From a virus, in the IMG/VR virus record IMGVR_UViG_3300035698_005399, positions 1 through 64,000 of that record: DNA of 64,000 nt. One strand, written 5' to 3'. Below the pieces are notes generated by a model. That model was not told the DNA's origin. It saw only the letters and a program-made list of their open reading frames with translations, and made no database searches. This document shows positions 24,875-34,800 of this stretch, piece after piece. A program made the translations under genes and the position numbers. The stretch's first letter is position 1, and each line of letters starts with the position of its first letter.

Positions 24875-26673
24875 GCGTAGTATTCACATTCAACAATGTA
24901 GTAGTTGATAAAACCAAGAACATTTCCTTAATTGAAAATGGTTACTCTGAAGATATCCAGAATATATTTGGATTCTCTTTACAAGCATCTTTAGAAAGTA
25001 CTTCAATAGGAACATTGGGCAACTATTTTCCTGATTCATCTGATGCACAAGCTATATTAACTGATTTACCAAGTCCTACATTTAGAACTCCTGGTGGAAC
25101 AGATAGCTGGGCTACTTCTAGAAATGCTTCATATAATGGCGGAGGTAGTAGATATTTTGTTGATAATAATATTATGCCATTTGAAAGTAATGTTGTAGGC
25201 AATGTTATATATGACAATTCTATTGAAAAGGATAAAGTAGATAAATCTATTGATGATGAATTACAACCACACAATTTCTTTTTAAAATTTGAAGCTGGTA
25301 TTGCTAGTATTAATGATTCTGGAAGCCACTCTTATGTAATTAATTATCATACTGATTGGAATGGTAGTAGCTATGACACAACTGAAATAGATGCTGCTTT
25401 AGCAATTGGCATATATGATTATGTAGAAATAGGAAACGAATTGAATGCTACAGGGTATGAGCTTACTTTTCCTACTGCAGATGAAACTTCTGAAGGCGGG
25501 CATGGATGGGATGTTGCAACACAAGATTATATCCAACAAAATAGAGATTTCTATAGAGATAGAACTACTTATTTGGAAACCCAAAAAGGAACTTACGCTA
25601 ATTTAAAGATACTAATGACGGCACCACCGCCACAATTTCTTTTATATCAGAAATTTAATGTCCCTCAAACATCATGGTCTAAAACTATTATTAGACAAAA
25701 AGATTTTGTAGAAAAACTAGTAGCGGACCTTACCACTGGAGCTACTGTAATTGATGGATGGATTCATCATATCTATAATCAAGTAGGAGACTTTCTCTCT
25801 ACTAGTACTCAGGGCACTCCTCCGGGAGTAAGAGATCCAAGTCAAACAATGGTTGAAAACGCATTAGCTTTTGTTAGTAAAGTAGATGTGTCAGGCCAAC
25901 TAATTGGAGATTATCCTTATCATGGACTTAAAGGAAATTATGTAGAATACATTTTAAGGAATTACATTACTCCATATGAAGAAGCTTATCCAGGATTAGA
26001 CCATACAGTTACTGAATGGGCTTTTTCAAATGGTGGCACAGGTACAGTAGACACCATGCTTGCTGCAGCCAATGTAATGAAGTACTTATTGGCCTTCAAT
26101 AGAATTAATGAAGTTATTGATGGTAAGATAACACTAGCAACATATCAAAAGTTTCTTTCTAAACCACCAGAACAACGTGTAGCAAACGATAGAGCCTATG
26201 CTTTATCAGTTATGTTTCCAGCACAAGCAACTAATTTCTGGAAGACTGCTGCTATTTATACAGCTACTGACTTTCAACCAAGTGTAGAACTTCAAGTATT
26301 CAAATTATTCAAGTCTGTAGAAGGCGGTACATTTATTGGAACCACAAAACATCTAGGCGATAACACAAGTTTAGTCATGGATGAAGATGTTGCTATTGAA
26401 CTATTTGAAGATAGTAGTAATAATCAATGGTTATACTACGTTAATGTAACAGATGAAGACATTACAATTAACATGTCTGGAACAAATACTTATGTTCAAG
26501 GTGACGGTGCAGCAGGCTTCTCTGCGAATTCAATCGCAGACGAATGGGTATCAGGCACTTATGCATATGATGGTATCAGCGCAGAGGTAACAAACTACCC
26601 AATGATTTCAATTAATTCTGTTGGTTCAGATAACACTTTAAGGGCAAGAACTGTAGGAAGAATTGAACTTTAA
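24871..26673 (+). CDS. Virion glycoside hydrolase (clan-A-like TIM barrel)
   Basis: A 600-residue protein overlapping the tailspike gene by four bases. The pattern of a (beta/alpha)8 glycosidase can be followed: SYVINYHTDW, then YDYVEIGNELNATGY with E190 as the likely acid/base, WIHHIYN, and HTVTEWAFSN with E382 as the likely nucleophile. The 'GNE' plus 'TEW' pair is the clan GH-A arrangement seen in families such as GH39, GH51 and GH79. The C-terminal 120 residues form a beta domain (ITINMSGTNTYVQGDG). It probably works with the preceding spike on host glycans. The family is not certain. Confidence 0.65.
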   Translation: MSVVFTFNNVVVDKTKNISLIENGYSEDIQNIFGFSLQASLESTSIGTLGNYFPDSSDAQAILTDLPSPTFRTPGGTDSWATSRNASYNGGGSRYFVDNNIMPFESNVVGNVIYDNSIEKDKVDKSIDDELQPHNFFLKFEAGIASINDSGSHSYVINYHTDWNGSSYDTTEIDAALAIGIYDYVEIGNELNATGYELTFPTADETSEGGHGWDVATQDYIQQNRDFYRDRTTYLETQKGTYANLKILMTAPPPQFLLYQKFNVPQTSWSKTIIRQKDFVEKLVADLTTGATVIDGWIHHIYNQVGDFLSTSTQGTPPGVRDPSQTMVENALAFVSKVDVSGQLIGDYPYHGLKGNYVEYILRNYITPYEEAYPGLDHTVTEWAFSNGGTGTVDTMLAAANVMKYLLAFNRINEVIDGKITLATYQKFLSKPPEQRVANDRAYALSVMFPAQATNFWKTAAIYTATDFQPSVELQVFKLFKSVEGGTFIGTTKHLGDNTSLVMDEDVAIELFEDSSNNQWLYYVNVTDEDITINMSGTNTYVQGDGAAGFSANSIADEWVSGTYAYDGISAEVTNYPMISINSVGSDNTLRARTVGRIEL

Positions 26674-26698
26674 TGTTAAAAATATTGTTATAATAGTT

Positions 26699-26995
26699 AT
26701 GGAAAACATTACACTTTCAAAAAGAAGCCAAGAAAAAATTCAATCTTTAATTGATAATAAAGATGGATTGGTAAAAGAATTACAAGACAAGGTTCAAAAG
26801 AACTATCAAGAAAATTTAAATGACCTTGAAAAAAGATTCTCTAGTCAGCTAGAAGCATTTATCAATGGCATTGTTAGTCAGTTGGCTGATGATGATGGAG
26901 AATATGTTCTAACTAAAGAAGAGGATGAATTTGTCTTAAAACCTAAAACTCCAGAAGATGGCGATATTCAGCACGACGATAAGCAAAGCGAGTAA
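26699..26995 (+). CDS. Coiled-coil small protein
   Basis: A 98-residue protein if started at ATG 26699 (a longer frame opens at 26663). Residues 10-60 form a charged coiled coil (LIDNKDGLVKELQDKVQKNY, then LNDLEKRFSSQLEAF), followed by an acidic tail (LADDDGEYVLTKEEDEFV). It has no membrane segment and no recognised domain. A trimeric or dimeric virion connector, or a fibre chaperone, is possible. The end overlaps the next gene by 38 bases. Confidence 0.6.
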   Translation: MENITLSKRSQEKIQSLIDNKDGLVKELQDKVQKNYQENLNDLEKRFSSQLEAFINGIVSQLADDDGEYVLTKEEDEFVLKPKTPEDGDIQHDDKQSE

Positions 26996-27518
26996 TTGTG
27001 ATACAGTTACATTAACAGATACATTTACCAGTGGGGCATTTAAGCTTACTGGTTTTTCTGCTGTATCAGCAGAACTAAATGTATATAGTCATCTTGCATT
27101 AACAACAATTACAACATACGATGTTATTGATGATACTATAGCAGGTGCTTATGGCACATTAACAATTAGTGGCGATGACTTAATAGTAACTACATCAGCT
27201 TTCGCAGATGGTATTTGGTTCTTTGAATTCGAATATACGTATACTGATGTTACATTAAAAACTGAAACCGTATGTATATGTATTAATATTGATTGCGACA
27301 TGCAACAAGATATTGTACAAAACATTAATACAAGATCTTTAACTACAGCAACCAATTGTGATACTTGTGATGATGATTCTTCATTACCTATTAAGTATCC
27401 AATGATGCACCATGCATTAGAGATTGCAGTAGAATGCCAACTGTGTGAAAAAGCAATTGATATTTTTGATTACTTGACATACAAAGTTGATTCAAATCAA
27501 GATTGCTTAGGATGTTAA
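26958..27518 (+). CDS. Cys-rich beta-structured protein
   Basis: A 186-residue protein with ten cysteines, four pairs of them in TNCDTC, VECQLC, QDCLGC and TVCICINIDC. The first 110 residues are an immunoglobulin-like or fibre-type beta sandwich (TLTISGDDLIVTTSAF, then WFFEFEYTYTDVTLKTE). The C-terminal 70 residues carry most CxxC motifs and probably bind metal or form disulfides. It lies within the fibre genes. Role unknown; a virion accessory adhesin is plausible. Confidence 0.65.
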   Translation: MAIFSTTISKASNCDTVTLTDTFTSGAFKLTGFSAVSAELNVYSHLALTTITTYDVIDDTIAGAYGTLTISGDDLIVTTSAFADGIWFFEFEYTYTDVTLKTETVCICINIDCDMQQDIVQNINTRSLTTATNCDTCDDDSSLPIKYPMMHHALEIAVECQLCEKAIDIFDYLTYKVDSNQDCLGC

Positions 27519-27712
27519 CACTTGAAAACTATACACTAAAACAACTACGGTTACAATACCCAACCGAATATAAAAAACAAATAGTTGATTTTGCCACACA
27601 ATATATTTATTACGAAATGTATGGTTTGGAATCAAAATCAGAATTAATTTATGACTGTCTTGTTGAAAATACAGGATTGAATTATTTTATAGAAAACTAT
27701 GCATTACTATAA
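27512..27712 (+). CDS. Small hypothetical protein, 66 aa
   Basis: The ATG at 27512 overlaps the previous stop (ATGTTAA), giving MLTLENYTLKQLRLQYPTEY. The TTG at 27503 is less likely. The product is Tyr/Leu-rich and helical, without a membrane segment. No family is recognised. Confidence 0.6.
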   Translation: MLTLENYTLKQLRLQYPTEYKKQIVDFATQYIYYEMYGLESKSELIYDCLVENTGLNYFIENYALL

Positions 27713-27714
27713 CA

Positions 27715-28071
27715 ATGACATCAATTTTATTAACAGCGACAGAAATATTAACCTATCTACCAGAAGGCATATTTGGATTAATAATTATTCTCTTAGTAAT
27801 TGCTATTAGAGAATTATGGCAAAAAATTAATAAAAAAGAAGATTCGATTGCTATTTTAAATAGAGAACATACAAAACAAATGGCAGCAAAAGATCAACTA
27901 TATAAAGAAGCATTAGAGCATGTATTATTAGGATTAAAAGAATCCAACGAAATTGTTCATAAAATTACAATGAATATTAGTACAATGAACAAACCATTAA
28001 GAGAAGATATAGCAGATCATGATAAACGAATATATACTCTAGTAACAGAAATTAAAAGCCTTATAAAATAA
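27715..28071 (+). CDS. Membrane-anchored coiled-coil protein, possible lysis accessory
   Basis: A 118-residue protein with one transmembrane helix at about residues 16-34 (PEGIFGLIIILLVIAIREL) and a C-terminal cytoplasmic or periplasmic coiled coil (residues 38-115, charged). Such single-span proteins with a coiled coil near lysis genes are typical of holins, i-spanins or phage receptor-associated membrane proteins. Orientation cannot be decided. It ends in TAATG with the next gene, so it is co-expressed with the PAS protein and the three-span-type holin-like gene. Confidence 0.6.
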   Translation: MTSILLTATEILTYLPEGIFGLIIILLVIAIRELWQKINKKEDSIAILNREHTKQMAAKDQLYKEALEHVLLGLKESNEIVHKITMNISTMNKPLREDIADHDKRIYTLVTEIKSLIK

Positions 28072-28532
28072 TGACCTATCAAAAAGAAATAGCAGAACAA
28101 ATAAGTGATCTTATAGAAAAAAAAGGACTATTAGAATTATCTTATAAGGCATCTCAGGCATTCATTCAAGCTACCAAAGTATACTTGGTTATTTCAGATG
28201 CAAATGGCGGAAGGTTTATATGGATTAATCCAACATTAAAAGAAAAACTTGGTTTTGGATTCAAAGAACTAACTGAAAATAAAGCTATAGATTTTATTCA
28301 TCCTGATGACGTACAAGCTACTATTAATGCACAAAATAAATTATATGGGAAAACAATTTCTCCTGTAGACGGATTTACAAATAGATACATTACCAAAAGA
28401 AAAAAAATTATTTATATTGAATGGGTTGAAAATATTCGTTTAAATGGTACATGGTTTTCTATTGCAATTGATTCAACTGAAGATAAGTATGTTGAACAGA
28501 AAAAACTATACCCTGAGTTATGGCAAGATTAA
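28071..28532 (+). CDS. PAS-domain protein
   Basis: A 153-residue protein. After a 30-residue helix, residues about 45-140 follow the PAS fold: AFIQATKVYLVISDANGGRF as the first strands, WINPTLKEKLGFGFKELTEN, then FIHPDDVQATINAQNKLYG ('IHPDD' is characteristic of PAS domains), and two closing strands (KKIIYIEWVENIRLNGTWFS). There is no kinase, GGDEF or DNA-binding domain, so this is a stand-alone sensor or protein-binding module. It is coupled to a membrane protein upstream and a holin-like protein downstream. Its role is unknown; sensing of redox state or of a small ligand to time lysis is one idea. Confidence 0.75.
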   Translation: MTYQKEIAEQISDLIEKKGLLELSYKASQAFIQATKVYLVISDANGGRFIWINPTLKEKLGFGFKELTENKAIDFIHPDDVQATINAQNKLYGKTISPVDGFTNRYITKRKKIIYIEWVENIRLNGTWFSIAIDSTEDKYVEQKKLYPELWQD

Positions 28533-29122
28533 AAAGAAAAAACAGAATAGATACTGTCGTAGTAGAACCTGTTATAACAGAGCCTACTGAAGATGCTCCA
28601 TATGGCTATAAGAAGTCTGGTAAAGCTAAGAAACCACCATTAAAGGATAGAGAAGGCTGGCAGAAGTTTAAGGATGTCTTTCCTGATATAGGGGCAGGCA
28701 TTTTTGATATTGCAGGAAACTTCATTCCGGGTGCAGATTCTATTGCTGATATGATTAGAGGATTAGATGGACCCTCTGAAGAAGATAAAGCAGCGGCATT
28801 AGCTTATGCTAAGCAACTAGAACTAGACATGTTTGAAGCAGAAGTTAAAGATAGGGATTCTGCTAGAACAATGAACACAGAGTCTTTAAAATCCATAGAC
28901 TCATTTGTTAGAAGATTTCCATATTACTTAGCAGCAGGTGTACTTTTGATAGCTATGGTATTCATGGGACTAATTCTATTTGGAGGATTTATTATTGTGG
29001 GTGATGTAAGCTGGATGATTGTAGGCACACTGATGTCTGGATTCACAACCATTCTTGCATTCTTCTTTGGTAGCTCAATTGGTTCTAAGATGAAAGATGA
29101 GAAAGATAATATATTTAGATAA
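28520..29122 (+). CDS. Holin-like membrane protein (3TM-superfamily type)
   Basis: A 200-residue protein. It has a basic N-terminus, then FDIAGNFIPGADSIADMIRG, a charged helix ending EVKDRDSAR near 113-116, and two transmembrane helices at about 135-160 and 164-185 (WMIVGTLMSGFTTILAFFFG), closed by GSSIGSKMKDE. The 'DRDSAR ... two spans ... GSSxGS-K' pattern is that of the phage holin 3TM superfamily. Likely role: membrane pore releasing the GH108 endolysin at lysis. It overlaps the PAS gene by 13 bases and its stop overlaps the nuclease start. Confidence 0.75.
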   Translation: MARLKRKNRIDTVVVEPVITEPTEDAPYGYKKSGKAKKPPLKDREGWQKFKDVFPDIGAGIFDIAGNFIPGADSIADMIRGLDGPSEEDKAAALAYAKQLELDMFEAEVKDRDSARTMNTESLKSIDSFVRRFPYYLAAGVLLIAMVFMGLILFGGFIIVGDVSWMIVGTLMSGFTTILAFFFGSSIGSKMKDEKDNIFR

Positions 29123-29898
29123 TGAAACACACGGTAGAAACAACAAGGGAAATATTGGAAGAAACATTTAGCCAGTTAGTATTTGAAGAGGAGTTTCATA
29201 CATACACTATAGGTGACAGAACATTACCCAGTGTATCAAAAAAACTTACAAGATTTTATGATGCTTTTGATTCAGATAAAGTAGCATTCTATTATACAAA
29301 GAAATGGAATAAAAATAATCCAAATGAACAAAAGACAAAAGAACAAGTACTCCAAGAATGGAAAGATAAAAGCACTATTGCATTGGATAAAGGAAATGAA
29401 GTTCACGATTATGCTGAGTACTATCCTAAATTTCCAGAACCCGCCTACCTCGAACAAAGGGGTATCCTTGAATTCTTTAATAACTTACCCGATCATTATG
29501 AAGTAGTTTATGTTGAGCTTAGAATGCACAATGATAGATTTGCAGGAACAGCCGACTTAATTCTATTGAATACAAAAACTAATAAACTAGTTATTGTAGA
29601 TTGGAAAACCAATAAGGATTTGTTTAAAAACTTTAAACGTAAGAAATTATTATATCCTTTTGAAGGATTATTAGATGCTCCTATTAATCGTTATAAGATT
29701 CAACTGAATCATTATAAAATGTTAATAGAAGACATGACTGTCTTTGAAGTAGAAGACATGTGGGTTGCTTGGTTAACACAAAAAGAAGATCCTACCAGAA
29801 AAGCTAAATATATTGGAGAGAATTACATCCTATATAAGGTTTACAACTGGAGTAAAAAACTAAAAAGGTATTATGAGCAGCTTGAAATCCATATCTAG
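29122..29898 (+). CDS. PD-(D/E)XK nuclease (RecB/Cas4-like)
   Basis: A 258-residue nuclease. Motifs visible are KGNEVHDYAE (H95), RFAGTADLILL (D145), LVIVDWKTNK (D160, K162) and YKIQLNHYKML with the trailing Gln-Tyr helix, the full RecB-type PD-(D/E)XK layout. There is no visible iron-sulfur cysteine set, so it is not Cas4 proper. Such nucleases occur in the structural block of crAss-like phages, where they may resolve packaged DNA or degrade host DNA. Its end overlaps the next gene by 26 bases. Confidence 0.85.
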   Translation: MKHTVETTREILEETFSQLVFEEEFHTYTIGDRTLPSVSKKLTRFYDAFDSDKVAFYYTKKWNKNNPNEQKTKEQVLQEWKDKSTIALDKGNEVHDYAEYYPKFPEPAYLEQRGILEFFNNLPDHYEVVYVELRMHNDRFAGTADLILLNTKTNKLVIVDWKTNKDLFKNFKRKKLLYPFEGLLDAPINRYKIQLNHYKMLIEDMTVFEVEDMWVAWLTQKEDPTRKAKYIGENYILYKVYNWSKKLKRYYEQLEIHI

Positions 29899-30586
29899 TC
29901 ACACCGATGCAATTAGAGCATTAGTTAAAGAAACATCAGATGATTCAATTTATTCTGATGAATTTTTATATAAGCTATTAGTTGATAGTAGAGCAACTAT
30001 CCTTAGTCAAGAAATTACAAAGTATAAGTATATTTCTCAAGATAACTATCAGAGATTTTGCATGCCGCTTGATTCTACTAAGAATTCAGATTGTATAGAT
30101 TGCTTACCTATAGAAATTGCATGCGCAGGATTAGAAAATGTTTGGAAGAGTAGATATAAAATGCCTCTAGTAATTACTGGTAGAGATAAAGCTATGCTAT
30201 CAACATATAATGTAGATTTTACAATAAGTCTATCACCAAGTAACATGGAGCAAAGAAGTCTGCAGGAATATTCTAAAGTAAATCCTAATAGGGTTTCTTA
30301 TGAAATGAATAATAACAGCTTCTTCTTATTTAATAGAGACTGGCTTGTTGTACAGTTTAAAGGAATTTTTCATGATCCATCTGAATTAAGTGATATTAGA
30401 GTATGTAATACAGAAGGTGTTGAAGGTGGAGGAAATTGTTTTGACCCAGACACAGACCATTTTCCATTAGATCCTACCTTGAACGATAGAGTTTATAAAT
30501 TCGTATTAGAAAAATTAGGATACTCCAAACAAATTCCAGATGACATTACTAATGACGGTAAATCTTCAATAAGCAATGAAGTCTGA
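29873..30586 (+). CDS. Neck/ring-type virion protein
   Basis: A 237-residue protein with YSDEFLYKLLVDSRATILSQ near residue 30, a pattern frequent in crAss-like neck proteins. It contains a Cys pair (SDCIDC) and a beta-rich second half. It lies between the nuclease and the other neck genes, and the genes to its right lead to the muzzle-like protein. It probably forms one of the tail rings. Evidence is context and weak sequence resemblance only. Confidence 0.6.
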   Translation: MSSLKSISSHTDAIRALVKETSDDSIYSDEFLYKLLVDSRATILSQEITKYKYISQDNYQRFCMPLDSTKNSDCIDCLPIEIACAGLENVWKSRYKMPLVITGRDKAMLSTYNVDFTISLSPSNMEQRSLQEYSKVNPNRVSYEMNNNSFFLFNRDWLVVQFKGIFHDPSELSDIRVCNTEGVEGGGNCFDPDTDHFPLDPTLNDRVYKFVLEKLGYSKQIPDDITNDGKSSISNEV

Positions 30587-30998
30587 AACACTAACTACAG
30601 CCAAAACATATAAGACCTATCAAGGTAAGCTTTCTAAAGAAGAGTACCTTACTATTAACGATAAGTTTAATAATATTCTTTTTGAAGAATTATTACACAC
30701 AGGAGATGCTATTACTTTACCCAAAGGAATGGGCCAACTGCAAGTTGTAAAGTTCAAGCCTACTAAGAAGCGAGCTGTAGACTTCAATGCAACCAAAAAA
30801 TATGGTAAAACTATTTACCATGATAATGTAGAAACTGATGGATATGCTGCTAGATTACACTGGCATAAAAAGTCTTATCGTTTTAAAAATAAGTATTTTT
30901 TTAGTTTTAGATTTACAAGACATCGTGTTAGATATGATGATTTCTCACTAACAAAATACATTAGAGAAAATGGTTTATACCACCTAACTGAGTTATGA
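30576..30998 (+). CDS. Conserved neck-cluster protein, basic
   Basis: A 140-residue basic protein. The core (GDAITLPKGMGQLQVVKFKP, then VDFNATKKYGKTIYHDNVET, DGYAARLHWHKK) is a combination I associate with a small conserved family in phages of Bacteroidota, placed between ring and stabilisation genes. Earlier surveys of crAss-like phages describe IHF-like genes in this area, but this sequence does not show a clear HU/IHF pattern to me. It may bind DNA or the virion neck. Confidence 0.6.
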   Translation: MKSETLTTAKTYKTYQGKLSKEEYLTINDKFNNILFEELLHTGDAITLPKGMGQLQVVKFKPTKKRAVDFNATKKYGKTIYHDNVETDGYAARLHWHKKSYRFKNKYFFSFRFTRHRVRYDDFSLTKYIRENGLYHLTEL

Positions 30999-31831
30999 CA
31001 AAAACCGTACAATACGTTCCATTAGAGGCTACACTACGACCAGTATATACTACGCTACCCAGCAGTAACATTGAATTTGATACCATCTTAGAATGGGCCT
31101 ATGATGCAATGGAAGCTATTGAAGTTAGATATACCTTCCAAGAAAATGTCGAATTCCTACAAGTTGTCAACCATAGAGCTATGGTGCCAGTTGGTTTAAA
31201 GTATATTGAACAATTACTATACAAGCTTAGTCTTGATAATGATGAAGAAGAAGTAATCTTGGACATCCTTAGACAAGACCAAGATGGTAATAATGAAACA
31301 CCAACCACAACTGCAGATCAATACTTCTTATCTCCTATAGTAAGAAGTAGCTGGAGTCCGCTTAGAGCTAGTACCAGCATCTGGACTAGACAAGTGCATT
31401 GTGCAGTTAGCCCAAATTTATATGCTACATCTGAACATGAATATACAATAGATCCAGGCGGTTGCATTACTACATCCTTTGAAGATGGGTTTATAGCAAT
31501 CGCTTGTTTGTCTCATCCTAAAAATTCCCAAGGTCAATTCCTTGTTCCTGATGAGAGAGATTATAGAAGGGCTGTTGAAAATTATATTCTATTCAAATAT
31601 TGGGAGCTTAGATATAATATGAAAGAAGAAGGCGCAGATAAAAGAATGATGTATTACCAACAACAATGGGATATATTTGCTGCTAAAGTATCTGGAGATC
31701 TTATGTTATTCTCTTTAGATGGTTTACAGAACTTCCAAGATCAAATGTTACGTATTGGGCCAAACACAGATAGCTACCACTCAGGATATGGAAATTTAGG
31801 TAGAAGAGAAGTGACAAAATTTCATAACTAA
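30995..31831 (+). CDS. Tail adaptor/stabilisation protein
   Basis: A 278-residue protein. Residues near 150-200 (TIDPGGCITTSFEDGFIAIA, then LVPDERDYRRAVENYILFKY) match a widespread head-tail adaptor pattern: beta hairpin 'SFxxGxIxIxY' followed by a proline-containing loop and the 'PDxxxxxxAIxxYI' helix. It is followed directly by the muzzle-like gene (TAATG overlap). Probable role: lower ring connecting the portal to the tail knob. Confidence 0.65.
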   Translation: MTKTVQYVPLEATLRPVYTTLPSSNIEFDTILEWAYDAMEAIEVRYTFQENVEFLQVVNHRAMVPVGLKYIEQLLYKLSLDNDEEEVILDILRQDQDGNNETPTTTADQYFLSPIVRSSWSPLRASTSIWTRQVHCAVSPNLYATSEHEYTIDPGGCITTSFEDGFIAIACLSHPKNSQGQFLVPDERDYRRAVENYILFKYWELRYNMKEEGADKRMMYYQQQWDIFAAKVSGDLMLFSLDGLQNFQDQMLRIGPNTDSYHSGYGNLGRREVTKFHN

Positions 31832-34800
31832 TGAATAATTTCAGTCAAGGAATGAATAGAGATGCAGGAGACAAGTTTAGGCCAAATTCATCTTGGCCTT
31901 TCGCATTGAATGCTGTTAATGTATCTCGTGATGGAAATAAATCTTCTATTATAAATGAAGAAGGTAATAAAACTTGTGGTGATTTACCAGAAGGATTTGA
32001 TATCATTGGCCATGCTGAATCTAATTCAGACCTGACCTATTTATTTTTAACTGATAATACAGTAAGTATAATTGCCACTATTGATAATAATTGCAATTAT
32101 AATGAAATTGTTAGAAGTTCTTGTTTAAATTTTAAAGATTATCATGCTATCGATGCTCAATATAAAGAAGTAGATGGTTGTGAACCAGCTTTATATTGGG
32201 TAGATAATTTCAATTTAGATAAACAAGTTAATATTGCTGAACTTAGAACATACATTGATAATGATGCATTAGCAACTGCTTGGTTTGCTGCTAATGGTAC
32301 ACCATTACCCAAAAGTTTTAAAGATGGATTTTATATTCAACAAGCAAATATATATGATGCTTGGAATTGTAATGCATTTAAACAAGTTAAAGATATTAAA
32401 GTTCCTGTAATTACATTCAATAAAATGCTAGATTCAGGTGGACAATTAGAAGCAGGTGCTTATCAAGTTGTTGTTAGATACATTGATTTAGATGATAATA
32501 GAACAGATTGGTTTGCTCCTACATTACCTGTACCAATTATTGATGAGGATTATAATGGTCCTTATACATGTATTGATGGATGCCTAGCAGGTACAACTAC
32601 TAGTAAAGCACTTGAATATAATATTACTAATATAGATACATCATATCCTTATTTTGAAGTAGCTTATATTCATACTAGTGAAAATGTTGAAACTGCTTAT
32701 ATTGAAAGTAAGAATTCTACATTTAGTCTGACATTTTTACTTACTGGTACTGCAGAAGAACAACTTGATGTAGTTGATATCAATGTATCTACTGCAAAGT
32801 GGGCAGTGAGTAAAGGATTAATACAACATCACAATAAATTAATTAAATATGGTGTAAAGGAAAGAGATATTGATCACACGGCTTTTACTCGTAGTGCATT
32901 AAATATTAAAAGTAGATATTGGATATCTGATGTAGATCATGATCATAAAGAATTTGGTATTAAAACACCATATTATTACTCTAGAACTAGAGGTTATATG
33001 CGAGATGAAGTATATGCTTTTGCTGTAGTTTGGGTATTTAATGATGGTTCTAAAACAACACCTTATCATATTCCTGGTAGAGCTAAAGATACAACTTCAC
33101 AAGGAGTCGTAATGGGATATACAGGATTATTAAATACAAATGCTGGTGCCCATATAACAGGTGAATGGGATAGTACAACATATAGTGATGCATCATCTTT
33201 CACAGGATGGTCTGCAGAAGACATTAAATATCTTCAAGACCAAGGTTATTCCGATACTGAAATTGAAAGATGGATGGTTTATAATACCGCATTACCAGAT
33301 GATACCCCCGCATCTGGTACTAATGGCTCAGGAGAGCTGGCCTTTTACGAATCCAAGGATTACACATATCCTGAAATCACTTCGTGTGATGGAACCCGCG
33401 TATACGAGCAATTGTCTGGTACACCAATTCGCTACCATAAAATGCCTGATGCTACTCTTGAGCCGTTACACTATCAAGATACTAATGATAATAATAATTT
33501 ACTAACTAGAAGTTTAGGTATGGAATTTGATAATGTAGTACCCCCAGTAGAATATGCAGATCAAATCCAAGGTTATTATATTGTACGAGCTAAAGTTACA
33601 CCAGAAAATCAAAGCATTATCTCCAAAGGAGTAATGTGGAATACTACTTATGTTGATCCATCATCAAATTTAAGATTTCCAAGACCTACTTACTGGTGGA
33701 CTAGAAAAATAGCAACTACATTTGGTATTTCTGATTCTGAAAGAACCCATACTGAATTCTGGAGTAATGAATCAACATTTAATTCAGATGATTTGTCTAA
33801 AGCATCTCATTTTAAAATGGAAAATGAAATTTCGGGAGACAGAGGCGTTGTTTATTTAGGTAGTTGTGATGTTGGTGCTAGAGTAGCATTTCAGGATACT
33901 ACATTTAATAAAAATCCATTAACTCCATCATACGGACATACCAATAGATCATTTAATACTAGTGGTTATCTTCCATTAAATTCCATTATTTCAGATTTCT
34001 TTGGAGAAAATTTTTATAATGTAGGAAGAGAAACCAAATATCTTGTTCAATTTGAAGATGCCTATAGGCCACAAAGTCCTATAATATCTTCATCAGATAA
34101 TTATGGAACCAATGAGACATTTGGTTATTATACTGCGGCTAAACAATTTCTACCAAATCAATATGGGAACATTGATGGTTTAATATACTACTCTTGTAGT
34201 ACTATGCATTTAGCTACTGATCCTTTATATCATTTTAGAAGAATATTTGGTGGAGATACATTTATTAGTGAATTAAATTTTAGAAGATTTCAAGGTGAAA
34301 ACCCTGCAGATTTTGATTTTAGTGGTTTGAGTGGATCTTGTGCTAGTCGTTCAGATATTATGGTAAGAGTAAATGCCGGATCTCATACTAAGTGCTATAC
34401 TGAATCTAGAATTAATGCTGATCTACGGCATACATTAGGAGCAATAACAGTTGTAAATGATTCTAGTGGTGATCCAACTAATGTAGATGATGGGTATTTA
34501 CCAAAAGCCATTTGTAAAAAATTACCATTTGACACAGATGATTACTATACAGAACAAATTGCTAAAGCTTGGGAAGTAGATAATACGTTTGAATATAATT
34601 CAGATTTTTCAAAAGAAAACGAATTGCTTCCAATATTTCCATTAAGTTTTACATTTGATTATTGTTCAGATTGTCAGGCCGAATATCCATATAGATTTGT
34701 ATGGAGTCAATCTGCATTTGGTCAAGAGCAAGTAGATAACTATAGTGTGTTCTTAGCTAATGATTTTAAAGATATTCCTCAACATAAAGGAAGACTTGAA

